Notes: generated from the letters alone by a model not told the origin. Numbered from the stretch's first letter, positions 36,951 to 45,579 are shown. The stretch: 64,000 bases of DNA from Ancylomarina salipaludis (GCF_004122035.1 NZ_SAXA01000014.1:1-64000), one strand, 5' to 3'. Translations and numbers: made by a program.

Positions 36951-37034
36951 GAAGACTGAATTCTTGGTATTCATCTTCAAATTTTGGTTAATAGTTAGAA
37001 GAAAGGATGGTTGTGGTTACCATCCTTTTTCTTT
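36951..37034 (+). ncRNA. candidate small RNA (about 84 nt) with promoter and terminator
   Basis: A promoter ends six bases upstream. The RNA would start with a hairpin: GAAGA pairs TCTTC and GAAT pairs ATTC around a TCTTGGT loop (36951-36978). A short single-stranded U/A-rich stretch follows (36979-37001), and it would end in a rho-independent terminator (AAAGGATGG/CCATCCTTT, 37002-37028) with a T-rich tail. No open frame of useful length fits inside. The rest of the 856-bp gap (36525-37380) holds only the promoters of the flanking genes. Confidence 0.45.
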
Positions 37035-37240
37035 TTCTGTGTCCTGCCCAGAGTTATGCTGATTAGCTTTTCTCAGATATTAAGTAATAACTTGGTTCAT
37101 GTATTTTTTTTCTTTCAGTATCAGGTTAATTCCTATTAGTGTTTCGTTTGTATTTGCTTGATATGTTGTGTTCTAAGGGTGCTTTGTTTTTGTGTTTTTT
37201 AACGATGTAAAAGAGAAATCTTATCAATCGTTAAATTATA

Positions 37241-37270
37241 TTTGAAGCTAGATATTTTTGATTATTTTTG
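37241..37270 (+). promoter_or_regulatory. Promoter of the SPOR-domain gene
   Basis: -33 TTTG (37241-37244), 18 bp, -7 TATTTTTG (37263-37270). Two other TAnnTTTG matches (37237-37244 and 37253-37260) lie close by but lack a -33 at the right distance. The region is AT-rich, which weakens the call. Confidence 0.45.
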
Positions 37271-37380
37271 GAATCTATTCTGGAAATCTAAAAGGTCTTG
37301 ATAATCAGTTGTATTTGTATGATATATCTGTTGGATTGAATGAATAGGATAGGAATTAGTTTTGGAAAAATACATATCAA

Positions 37381-37947
37381 ATGAAGTATCCTTTTTATTT
37401 ACTTAGCTTAGTATTTGTTTTTTGTCTGTCATCTCTGAATGCACAAACATATGAAACAACTCAGAGCCTCGATTCTCTTGATCAGCAAGTTCAGGATACT
37501 ATGCATGTGAAAAAGATACAATTCTATAAAGGGAATGTAGAATTTATTGAGAGATTGAGATTGGATAATGAGGGACAGGGTAAAGTAAGAATTGTTGAGG
37601 ATTATCGTATAGATGATCTGCTTAAAATCGATCGGGCAGAGAATTCAGAGTTGCCCGGATTTCAGGGATATCGAATTCAGGTTTTCTCAGGTGGAGGACG
37701 TGATCGTGAAAAGGCTTTTTCCATTCGTCAGGATTTAGAAGAACGATTTCCTGAAGAAAAGGTGTATGTAAAATATCAAGCTCCGGATTTCAGAGTGCGT
37801 ATTGGCAACTTTAGGAATAAATTCGAAGCGATGTATTTGTATAAACAGTGTGTGAAATTATATCCTTATTGTTATCTAGTGAAGGATCAAATAAATTTAG
37901 TTGATCTTGAGTTGGAACAAAAAAATGTGATTGACGAAATAGAATAA
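37381..37947 (+). CDS. secreted SPOR-domain protein
   Basis: The 188-aa protein has a signal peptide (residues 1-21, ...SLNA) and a C-terminal SPOR domain (about 94-170) with the family's pattern GYRIQVFSGGGRDREKAFSI, then VKYQAPDFRVRIGNFRNKFEA. SPOR domains bind peptidoglycan strands lacking stem peptides at division sites, so a septal envelope role is likely. It is a single-gene unit with its own promoter and terminator. Confidence 0.9.
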   Translation: MKYPFYLLSLVFVFCLSSLNAQTYETTQSLDSLDQQVQDTMHVKKIQFYKGNVEFIERLRLDNEGQGKVRIVEDYRIDDLLKIDRAENSELPGFQGYRIQVFSGGGRDREKAFSIRQDLEERFPEEKVYVKYQAPDFRVRIGNFRNKFEAMYLYKQCVKLYPYCYLVKDQINLVDLELEQKNVIDEIE

Positions 37948-37951
37948 TATT

Positions 37952-37984
37952 AAACTGCTTGGGTAATTCTAAGCGGTTTTTTTT
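37952..37984 (+). terminator. Rho-independent terminator of the SPOR-domain gene
   Basis: AAACTGCTT/AAGCGGTTT (one G-U pair) with a 10-base loop and a following T run. The -7 element of the next gene (TAATTTTG, 37997-38004) lies immediately after it. Confidence 0.8.
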
Positions 37985-38056
37985 ATTAATAAATTGTAAT
38001 TTTGCCTTTTACAAGAGTAAAAAGAAAGTACTAAATAACCATTATAATAAATCGAA

Positions 38057-39958
38057 ATGAGTGATCAACTTAAACACGAGTGCGGAATAGCTTTGGTCCG
38101 TTTGCGCAAACCACTTGAGTATTATCAGGAAAAGTATGGGACTTGGCAATACGGAATTCAAAAGCTTTGTCTTTTGATGGAGAAGCAGCATAACAGAGGA
38201 CAAGAAGGAGCAGGGGCCGCAAGTATAAAAATCGATCAACAGCCAGGTACAAAATATATTCATCGCCATCGTTCAAATGGGAATCAGCCTATCAAAGATG
38301 TATTCGATAGTATATACGGCGATTTAGCAACTGTACGAGCAACTAATCCTGAAAAATTTGAAGATGCGAAATGGGCAAAAGAAAACGTTCCTTTTGCTGG
38401 TGAGGTTTATTTAGGTCATCTTCGTTACGGAACTTTTGGTCGTAATAGTATCGATTTCGTTCATCCGGTTAAGCGTGAAAATAACTGGCGTTCTCGTAAC
38501 TTGGTATTGGCAGGTAATTTCAATCTGACTAATGTAGATGAGTTGTTTAATTTATTGGTATCATTAGGTCAAAGCCCAAGCGATTATACAGATACCGTTA
38601 CAATTCTTGAGAAAGTTGGTCATTATCTTGATGAAGAAAATCAACTTAAATTCAGACAATATAAAAACGAAGGTTACAGCTCTCAAGCTATTTCTCCTCT
38701 TATCGAAGAGAATCTTGATGTACAAAAGGTACTGGCGAGTGCGTCGCGTGACTGGGATGGTGGTTATGCTATTGCAGGTATGTTCGGTCATGGAGATTCC
38801 TTTGTAATGCGTGATCCATGGGGTATTCGTCCAGCTTACTATTATCAGGATGATGAGATTGTGGTGGTTGCTTCGGAACGTCCGGTGATTCAAACTGCTT
38901 TAAATGTCAGAGCTAAAGATATTAAGGAAATTGAACCGGGAAATGGTGTTATCATTCGTAAAAATGGTGATGTGTCAGAAGTTCCTGTTCGTGTTCCACA
39001 GAAAAGAAGATCTTGTTCATTTGAACGAATTTATTTCTCAAGAGGATCGGATAAGGATATATATTTAGAGAGAAAAAAACTCGGTCAATTATTAACGCCA
39101 GCTATCCTTGATAGTATCGATCATGATATTGCAAATTCGGTTTTTTCATTTATTCCTAATACAGCTGAAACAGCTTTCTACGGGATGATGGAAGGCGTTC
39201 GTAATCACTTGCAGGAAGATAAAATGCGAAAGATTCATGACCTAAATGGGGAGTGGACTGAAGAAAAGCTACAAGAGATTATTTCTGTAGAGCCTCGCGT
39301 TGAGAAAATTGCCGTAAAAGATGTGAAGCTTCGAACGTTTATTTCAGGCGATGAAGGTCGTGATGACTTGGTTGGCCATGTTTATGATGTGACTTATGGT
39401 ATTGTTCGTAACGATGTTGATAACTTGGTTATTATTGACGATTCAATTGTTCGCGGTACAACTCTTAAGAAAAGTATCTTAAGAATCTTAGATCGATTAC
39501 ATCCAAAGAAAATTGTGGTTGTATCATCGGCACCGCAGATTCGTTATCCGGACTGTTATGGTATCGATATGACCCGAATGGGCGATTTCTGTGCTTTTAA
39601 TGCGGCAATTGCTTTGCTTAAAGAGCGAAATATGGCGCATATTATCGATGAGGTTTATCAGAAATGTAAGGCTCAGGAGAACTTGCCTAAGGAAGAGGTT
39701 ATGAATTACGTGACTGAAATTTACAAACCATTTACACCGGAAGAAATTTCAGATAAAATATCGGAACAGTTAACTCCGGATGATATGCACGCTGAGGTGA
39801 AAATTGTTTTCCAATCGGTTGATAATTTACACGCCGCTTGCCCTGAAAATAATGGAGATTGGTATTTTACCGGAGATTATCCAACGCCTGGAGGAAACAA
39901 GGTGGTGAACACCTCATTCATCAACTATGTGGAAGGAAATACCAGAAGAGCCTATTAA
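38057..39958 (+). CDS. PurF-like glutamine amidotransferase/phosphoribosyltransferase (Bacteroidales long form)
   Basis: The 633-aa protein joins an N-terminal class II glutamine amidotransferase domain to a C-terminal PRTase domain with a PRPP loop (VIIDDSIVRGTTLKKS, about residue 465). The nucleophile would be Cys9 (KHECGIALVRL), so an eight-residue propeptide must be removed, as in B. subtilis PurF. It is about 130 residues longer than ordinary PurF, with extra segments around 50-100 and 345-420. Such long forms occur in Bacteroidota. It may be the pathway enzyme or a paralogue with another amine product. Confidence 0.85.
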   Translation: MSDQLKHECGIALVRLRKPLEYYQEKYGTWQYGIQKLCLLMEKQHNRGQEGAGAASIKIDQQPGTKYIHRHRSNGNQPIKDVFDSIYGDLATVRATNPEKFEDAKWAKENVPFAGEVYLGHLRYGTFGRNSIDFVHPVKRENNWRSRNLVLAGNFNLTNVDELFNLLVSLGQSPSDYTDTVTILEKVGHYLDEENQLKFRQYKNEGYSSQAISPLIEENLDVQKVLASASRDWDGGYAIAGMFGHGDSFVMRDPWGIRPAYYYQDDEIVVVASERPVIQTALNVRAKDIKEIEPGNGVIIRKNGDVSEVPVRVPQKRRSCSFERIYFSRGSDKDIYLERKKLGQLLTPAILDSIDHDIANSVFSFIPNTAETAFYGMMEGVRNHLQEDKMRKIHDLNGEWTEEKLQEIISVEPRVEKIAVKDVKLRTFISGDEGRDDLVGHVYDVTYGIVRNDVDNLVIIDDSIVRGTTLKKSILRILDRLHPKKIVVVSSAPQIRYPDCYGIDMTRMGDFCAFNAAIALLKERNMAHIIDEVYQKCKAQENLPKEEVMNYVTEIYKPFTPEEISDKISEQLTPDDMHAEVKIVFQSVDNLHAACPENNGDWYFTGDYPTPGGNKVVNTSFINYVEGNTRRAY

Positions 39959-40001
39959 GCTATAAGTTGATTGGTGGATTTTTAAGATGTCACCAATTTT
40001 C

Positions 40002-40040
40002 AAAAAAAAAAAGTCATCCACAAGGATGACTTTTTTTTTT
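40002..40040. terminator. Bidirectional terminator
   Basis: AAGTCATCC/GGATGACTT with a four-base ACAA loop, flanked by a long A run on the left and a long T run on the right, so it works on both strands. It lies between the convergent PurF-like and acyltransferase genes. Confidence 0.9.
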
Positions 40041-40056
40041 GAGCAAGCTGAATTGC

Positions 40057-41037
40057 TTAATGTTTTTTCTTGAACAAATGGAACTTTGTTCTTGGTAAAC
40101 GAATTTTCAAGAAGTTTAGATAAGAAGAGATATGGCGCTCAACTTTATTTTCATAAACATCCTCAATCGTAATCATGATACCTGTTTCTTCAACATCACC
40201 AAAGTGAGTATTTACCGCTGTTCCAAAGCTTCTCATCGATGGAGATAAACCCATATAGGCATTAATCAGAGGCGGAATGTTGGCGCCGTTTTCACGAACA
40301 ATTCTGGATAATATCTTGTAGTTTTCTTTAAAATCAACCCCATTGTAGGTGGCATCCATTGCAGCAGTGTCCGTGTTTGTTTTTAGCGGATTTAATGGCC
40401 AGGCAAGATTATCTGGATCATTGAACATGCGGTTCATGAAATATAGAATATGATTACGAGCCTCAGTGTTGAAATGAGGGTACATCGTCACTTTCCCGAA
40501 GAAATATTTGATCTCAGGATACTCAACAATTAGGGCTCCTAGTCCATCCCATAAGTTATCAAGTGCATAAAGACTCTTTCTGCCTTTTAGAATTGATTGG
40601 TATTCTGGCTGAACAAATGAACGGCCCAATTCAATCATATTAGGGATATACTCAGTTTTGAATTCATCAGAGAAGTCAAAAAGTCTTGAAGTTGCCAATA
40701 AATAATCACCTTGTTTATTTTTATGAGCGTCTTTACAAATAATATAGCGATAACCTCCTAAAATTTCTTTTGCACTGGGATCCCAAACAATAAGCTGATG
40801 ATAAGGTTTTTCGTCCAGATCGTAATGATCGATATCGGTTTCTTTGCCTGTTCCACCACCTGCTTTTCTAAATGTAATTTCTCGTAAACGTCCCACTTCA
40901 CGCATTAAATTTGGCGAATCGTGATGTGTAAAGCAATAAATTTCGTTCGATCCCTTATTGGTTTTTCTTACAAATCTATCCTCGGTGAGTTCTTTTTCAA
41001 GAAGCTCTCTATCTACTGGAGGGATAATCTCTTTCAT
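40057..41037 (-). CDS. glsB: GNAT-type N-acyltransferase, probable glycine-lipid synthase subunit GlsB
   Basis: The 326-aa protein belongs to the ornithine-lipid OlsB / autoinducer-synthase-like acyltransferases (visible: VGRLREITFRKAGGGTG, YDLDEKPYHQLIVWD, ILGGYRYI, ELGRSFVQPEYQ). In Bacteroides the GlsB N-acyltransferase makes N-acyl-glycine (commendamide) from acyl-ACP. I set the start at ATG 41037 (MKEIIPPVDREL); the longer frame to 41070 begins with TTG. It follows a PlsC-type acyltransferase gene, the expected GlsA partner. The gap between them holds a TATATTTG -7 element (41197-41190), so separate expression is possible. Confidence 0.75.
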   Translation of the reverse strand: MKEIIPPVDRELLEKELTEDRFVRKTNKGSNEIYCFTHHDSPNLMREVGRLREITFRKAGGGTGKETDIDHYDLDEKPYHQLIVWDPSAKEILGGYRYIICKDAHKNKQGDYLLATSRLFDFSDEFKTEYIPNMIELGRSFVQPEYQSILKGRKSLYALDNLWDGLGALIVEYPEIKYFFGKVTMYPHFNTEARNHILYFMNRMFNDPDNLAWPLNPLKTNTDTAAMDATYNGVDFKENYKILSRIVRENGANIPPLINAYMGLSPSMRSFGTAVNTHFGDVEETGIMITIEDVYENKVERHISSYLNFLKIRLPRTKFHLFKKKH

Positions 41038-41228
41038 CTGTTTTCTTTTAATTTGGTGACGATGTTTCAATTCTTAAACTAAGAATAAAGAAATTCGTTT
41101 GTGGTGTATTTAAAGCAATATAAGTGAAAATAAGGAAATCACCATAGTTATTTTTATTGATTGACTATGAGAATAGACTTAAATTCGGACAAATATAATG
41201 CATCTTGTGGATTTGTGATTAAAAATAA

Positions 41229-42062
41229 TTAATCGGCAAGATCGTAACATTGTTTCTTTATTGCTTCAGCCCACTGGTTTGGGGTTAAGCTACTATCAAT
41301 ATTTGTATATGGAATAGGCTCACCAATTGTAATTTTAAATTGTTTTCCTCTTTGTTTGAATAATTCATTCACAAGATAGAGCATTTCAATATTGGCTTTA
41401 AGCCCCATAAACTTTCTGAGATTGGCTAGATTGTAAAAGAAATTTGAGTTTCGACCACTGATATGAATTGGAACAATATCGCGCTGATGTTTTTTTGCTT
41501 TTACAATAAAGCTCTTTTTCCATTCCAGATCTTTAATTGTCCCTTTTTGTTTTCTGGAGACTAAGCCAGCCGGAAAGGTTAAGATGGTAGAATCAGATTC
41601 GTAAGCCGATTCAATAATTGTAGCAGCTTCCTTTGCCTGACCACCATGCTTATTGATAGGAACAAAAACATTGCCCATGTTTTTAATATTCATCAGAATA
41701 TCGTTTACTAAAAAGCGAATGGTTTTGAAATGTTTTCCAAAAATGCTGATAAGGATTAGTCCATCAGGCCCTCCAAGCGGGTGATTGGCGACCAAAAGGT
41801 AACGTTTGTTCTTGTCAAGTTTTTCGAGTCCATTAATTTCGTAGGTAATTGATAATTCATCTAAAACCGCTTGAGAGAAGTCAATACCTTGTTTCTGATG
41901 GTTTCTGGAAAGAAAATCATTCAGTTCATCCTGGTGGATAATGCGTTTTAAATAAGATATGATGAAACCAGGAATTAGTCGGGCAACTTTCTCGCTTTTA
42001 CTGGCAAATACTTGTTTGAGATCTATCTTTTGAAAATCCTGAGATTTTGATTGGTCTTGCAT
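41229..42062 (-). CDS. glsA: PlsC-type O-acyltransferase, probable glycine-lipid synthase subunit GlsA
   Basis: The 277-aa lysophospholipid-acyltransferase-like protein carries the catalytic His-Asp block as NHPLGGPDG, with five residues between H and D rather than the classic four. FPAGLVSRK stands in place of the usual FPEGTRS, and VPIHISGRN follows. In Bacteroides, GlsA adds the second acyl chain to N-acyl-glycine to give glycine lipids. The pairing with the OlsB-like gene next door supports that role over ordinary phospholipid synthesis. Confidence 0.72.
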   Translation of the reverse strand: MQDQSKSQDFQKIDLKQVFASKSEKVARLIPGFIISYLKRIIHQDELNDFLSRNHQKQGIDFSQAVLDELSITYEINGLEKLDKNKRYLLVANHPLGGPDGLILISIFGKHFKTIRFLVNDILMNIKNMGNVFVPINKHGGQAKEAATIIESAYESDSTILTFPAGLVSRKQKGTIKDLEWKKSFIVKAKKHQRDIVPIHISGRNSNFFYNLANLRKFMGLKANIEMLYLVNELFKQRGKQFKITIGEPIPYTNIDSSLTPNQWAEAIKKQCYDLAD

Positions 42063-42285
42063 TTTGGTATAATTCTAAAAATATAGCTTAGTTGTGATTT
42101 ATTGTGATCAATAAAAAGCTGATTTGAACTCAATAAAGTCAATTACGGCCTAAATATCGGAATTTTATATTGACTTCTTTAAGAAACAAAGAGCCAATCC
42201 GTATAAAAGTACACGAAGTGTTTATTTTTTTGCTTGAATGCTTGTGTTTACTGAGTCTATATCAGGATATTTTAGACTTCTCCAA

Positions 42286-42315
42286 TTGTCATTCAGCTAA
42301 TAAGATCTATCTTTG
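42286..42315 (+). promoter_or_regulatory. Bacteroidota sigma-A type promoter of miaB
   Basis: -33 TTG (42286-42288), 19 bp, -7 TATCTTTG (42308-42315), followed by CACG. Predicted leader about 62 bases. The rest of the 321-bp gap between glsA and miaB shows no gene. Confidence 0.7.
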
Positions 42316-42383
42316 CACGTTATAAAAAAACAATAACATTCCTTCGGTCATATTGAGGGATTTAAGGATAATTGGAAAAGACA

Positions 42384-43718
42384 ATGAGCAAAAGCAATAA
42401 GAAATTATTCATGGAAACCTATGGTTGTCAAATGAATGTTGCCGATAGTGAAGTCGTGGCTGCTATTATGGAACACGATGGTTTTGAGAGAACCGAAGAT
42501 AGAACTGAGGCAGATGTGATTTTGGTAAATACATGTTCGGTGCGTGAAAACGCTGAACAAAGAGTTCGGGGTAGGGTTCAAGGTTTTAGTGAGTTGAAAA
42601 AGAAAAATCCAAAACTCTTGGTAGGCGTTATTGGTTGTATGGCTGAGCGTTTGGGTGAGAAACTTTTTGAGCAGGAGAAGAACGTGAATATAGTTGTTGG
42701 TCCGGATGCTTATATGGACCTGCCTTTATTGGTAAAGAAAGCTGAACAAGGCGAAAAGGCTATTAATATTGATTTGTCGTTGACTGAGACCTATAAAGAT
42801 ATTTGTCCTTCCCGTATTGATGAGACTGCTATTTCAGGTTTTGTTTCGATTATGCGTGGATGCAACAATTTCTGTACCTATTGCATTGTTCCTTATACCA
42901 GAGGAAGGGAGAGAAGCCGTAATTTTGAGAGTATTCTGAAAGAGGTTCATGATTTAGCATCTAAAGGCTATAAAGAAGTAACTCTTTTGGGACAGAATGT
43001 CAATTCTTATCATTTTAAGAATTCCGTGTCAGAGATTACTTTTCCGGAACTTTTGGAAATGGTTGCTAAGGCTGAGCCAAATATGCGTATTCGTTTTGCA
43101 ACCTCGCATCCTAAAGATATGAGTGATGATACCTTGAAAGTGATGGCTGCTCATTCAAATATTTGTAAATGCATTCACTTACCTGTTCAGTCAGGAAGTA
43201 ACGAAGTGCTTAAGAATATGCGTCGTAAATATACTCGCGAGTGGTATATGGATCGTGTTGAAGCCATTCGTAAATATTTACCGGATTGTGGTTTAACATC
43301 TGATATTTTTGTAGGCTTCCATAACGAAACAGAAGAAGAATTTCAGGAAACATTAGACTTGATGCAGTGGGCTAAGTACGATTATGCTTATATGTTTAAG
43401 TACTCTGAGCGCCCGGGTACATATGCTTATAAAAACTTGAAGGATAATATCCCAGAGGATGTTAAGTCGAAGCGATTGGACGAGATGATTGCGCTACAAA
43501 GACAGTTGTCATTGGAAAGTAATCAGCGTGATTTGGGCAAAACCTTTGAGATTTTAATTGAGGGGGTTTCAAAAAAATCAGATCAGGAATTATACGGACG
43601 TAGTTCTCAGAATAAAGCTTTTGTTTTACCAAAGAAAAATTTTAAAGTTGGTGATTTTGTAAAAGTTAAAGCAGTTAGTTGCAATTCTGCTACCCTAATT
43701 GGCGAGATTGTTGAGTAG
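42384..43718 (+). CDS. miaB: tRNA-2-methylthio-N6-dimethylallyladenosine synthase
   Basis: This radical-SAM methylthiotransferase modifies A37 of tRNAs reading UNN codons. The 444-aa protein has the N-terminal cluster cysteines C15, C51 and C85, the radical-SAM triad C160-x3-C164-x2-C167 (RGCNNFCTYCIVPYTRGRE) and a C-terminal TRAM domain (about 380-444). The start is the ATG at 42384, with GGAAAAG in ribosome-site position; a TTG 12 bases earlier is less likely. Confidence 0.96.
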   Translation: MSKSNKKLFMETYGCQMNVADSEVVAAIMEHDGFERTEDRTEADVILVNTCSVRENAEQRVRGRVQGFSELKKKNPKLLVGVIGCMAERLGEKLFEQEKNVNIVVGPDAYMDLPLLVKKAEQGEKAINIDLSLTETYKDICPSRIDETAISGFVSIMRGCNNFCTYCIVPYTRGRERSRNFESILKEVHDLASKGYKEVTLLGQNVNSYHFKNSVSEITFPELLEMVAKAEPNMRIRFATSHPKDMSDDTLKVMAAHSNICKCIHLPVQSGSNEVLKNMRRKYTREWYMDRVEAIRKYLPDCGLTSDIFVGFHNETEEEFQETLDLMQWAKYDYAYMFKYSERPGTYAYKNLKDNIPEDVKSKRLDEMIALQRQLSLESNQRDLGKTFEILIEGVSKKSDQELYGRSSQNKAFVLPKKNFKVGDFVKVKAVSCNSATLIGEIVE

Positions 43719-43741
43719 GTCGTTCCGATACACATATATAC

Positions 43742-43777
43742 AAAAGAGGCTGTCAATTTGAACTGACAGCCTCTTTT
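43742..43777. terminator. Terminator between miaB and yqeY
   Basis: AAAAGAGGCTGTCA/TGACAGCCTCTTTT, a 14-bp perfect stem with an 8-base loop between convergent genes; probably bidirectional. It would also close the dcw/yqeY transcript. Confidence 0.9.
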
Positions 43778-43795
43778 ATATAGAGTCGTATTTAC

Positions 43796-44242
43796 TTAAG
43801 CAAGCAATGATTTGACTTTATCAGCAATGGTTTTTCCATCAGCACGTCCGGCTAATTCTTTCGATGCCATTCCTACAACCTTACCCATATCTTTGATTGA
43901 GCTTGCACCCGTTTTTTCAATTAATCCTTTGATAATCTCAGTTAGTTCTTCATCACTGATTTGTGCAGGAAGATATGCTTCGATAAAAGCCATTTCTTTT
44001 AATTCGATATCAGCGAGTTCCTGACGTCCACCTTCAGAATAGGTGTCTGCGGAGTCCTTTCTTTGTTTCGCAAGTTTTTGTACGATTTTCAAAGCATCAG
44101 CATCTGCTATTTCAGTGCTGCCGGTCTTAGTCATCTCGAGTGTAAAAGCTGTTTTAACAGCTCTTAAAGCCTGAAGTCTTTCTTTATCTTTGGCTTTCAT
44201 TGCAGCCTTTATATCGCTGTTTACTTGTTCTAATAATGTCAT
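43796..44242 (-). CDS. yqeY: GatB/YqeY domain protein
   Basis: The 148-aa helical protein resembles the tail domain of GatB (the tRNA-dependent amidotransferase subunit): SDIKAAMKAKDKERLQALRAVK at the start (seen in shorter pieces) and SIKDMGKVVGMA, AGRADGKTIADKVK near the end. Its own function is not settled. It lies 62 bp after the distal ftsZ on the same strand, the usual place at the end of the Bacteroidota dcw cluster. Confidence 0.92.
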   Translation of the reverse strand: MTLLEQVNSDIKAAMKAKDKERLQALRAVKTAFTLEMTKTGSTEIADADALKIVQKLAKQRKDSADTYSEGGRQELADIELKEMAFIEAYLPAQISDEELTEIIKGLIEKTGASSIKDMGKVVGMASKELAGRADGKTIADKVKSLLA

Positions 44243-44304
44243 GATATATCAGTTTATTGTATAAAAACCGAGTCTGATAAAACCAGTTTTATACGGATTT
44301 GTGA

Positions 44305-45579
44305 TTAATTATCGAAATCATCTAAGTCGAAATGAACCACATTAGCAGTTCTTGGCGGTTCTGTTCGATGCAAGTTGATTTGTTTACGCTTATATGCAGG
44401 AATATCTTCATTTTCCTGAATTTCAGCTTCATTCATATTGCTGGCATCCAGTTTTTCGTTAAGTCGGGTTTCCGGTTCAGTTTCCGGATCCAGTTCCAAT
44501 TGTAATTTTTGTGTCTCAGTGACTTTCGCCGGGCCTTTTCCTCCTTTGAAGGCATTCGGTTTAGTTGCTGTTATAGTTTGAGGTTTAGATTGGTGATTAT
44601 CAGATTCTTCATGATCAAATCCTGTCGCAATAATGGTTACAGAAACTTTGTTGCCTAAACTTTCATCCTGGCCGGTTCCCCAGATAATGTTGCCACTGTC
44701 ACCTACCGCTTCATAAACGTAATCCGTAATTTCACCGACTTCGTCCATGGTTACTTCTTCGGTGCCTGATGTGATATTTAGCAGAATTGATTTTGCTCCA
44801 CGCACATCGTTGTTATCCAGCAGAGGAGAGGTTAGTGCTTCACGAATAGCTTTTACCGCACGGCCTTCACCTTCAGCACTTGCCGATCCCATAACAGCCA
44901 CACCACTATCGGTCATCACCGTCTTAACATCTTCGAAGTCAACATTGATATAACCGTGTAGGGTGATAATCTCAGCAATTCCTTTTGCTGCTGTTGCCAA
45001 AACATCATCAGCTTTTGAAAATGCAGTAGATAATTTAAGATCGCCATATATTTCAGAAAGTTTGGCGTTATCAATTACTAAAAGTGAATCGACACTTTCT
45101 TTCAGTTTTCTAATTCCTTCGATAGCCTGATTGATACGTTGTCTTCCTTCAAAACGGAAAGGAATGGTTACGATACCAACAGTAAGGATTTTCATATCTT
45201 TTGCGGCCTTGGCAATGATGGGAGCAGCACCTGTACCAGTACCTCCGCCCATACCAGCTGTAATAAATACCATTTTGGTATTATCAGCCAGTACATCGGT
45301 TACATCATCTAAGTTCTCGATTGCTGATTGTTCTCCTTTTTCAGGCTTGTTACCAGCTCCTCGTCCTTCAGTTAACGACTCGCCAAGTTGTATTTTTTTT
45401 GGTACATTACTCTTTGCTAATGCTTGTGCATCGGTATTACAGATGACAAAATCAACATCTTTGATGCCTTGCTGAAACATGTAGTTAACAGCATTGCCTC
45501 CGCCTCCACCAACTCCAATTACTTTAATAATTGAAGATTCGTTTTCTACCAAGCCAAAGTCCATTAATTCTTCGCTCAT
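44305..45579 (-). CDS. ftsZ: cell division protein FtsZ, distal copy with canonical C-terminal peptide
   Basis: This tubulin-like GTPase forms the Z ring. The 424-aa protein has the tubulin signature GGGTGTG (111-117), NTDAQAL near residue 48 and the T7 loop NVDFEDV (212-218) with both catalytic aspartates. After the core (to about 320) comes a variable linker, then the conserved FtsA/ZipA-binding type peptide DIPAYKRKQ (392-400), followed by 24 extra residues rich in D/N. By this tail it is the orthodox FtsZ, although it is the second copy in the gene order. It lies 166 bp after the other ftsZ and may have its own promoter. Confidence 0.96.
   Translation of the reverse strand: MSEELMDFGLVENESSIIKVIGVGGGGGNAVNYMFQQGIKDVDFVICNTDAQALAKSNVPKKIQLGESLTEGRGAGNKPEKGEQSAIENLDDVTDVLADNTKMVFITAGMGGGTGTGAAPIIAKAAKDMKILTVGIVTIPFRFEGRQRINQAIEGIRKLKESVDSLLVIDNAKLSEIYGDLKLSTAFSKADDVLATAAKGIAEIITLHGYINVDFEDVKTVMTDSGVAVMGSASAEGEGRAVKAIREALTSPLLDNNDVRGAKSILLNITSGTEEVTMDEVGEITDYVYEAVGDSGNIIWGTGQDESLGNKVSVTIIATGFDHEESDNHQSKPQTITATKPNAFKGGKGPAKVTETQKLQLELDPETEPETRLNEKLDASNMNEAEIQENEDIPAYKRKQINLHRTEPPRTANVVHFDLDDFDN

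Noticed and set aside
37007-37066. Short plus-strand frame (19 codons) resembling a signal peptide
   Set aside because: It overlaps the terminator hairpin of the candidate small RNA and stops immediately; the resemblance comes from the T-rich terminator tail. There is no continuation that would make it a secreted protein or a clear pseudogene.
40057-41070. Longer start for the GlsB-type protein at 41070
   Set aside because: The first codon would be TTG and the added residues are basic and low in family likeness. The ATG at 41037 begins the sequence in the expected form.
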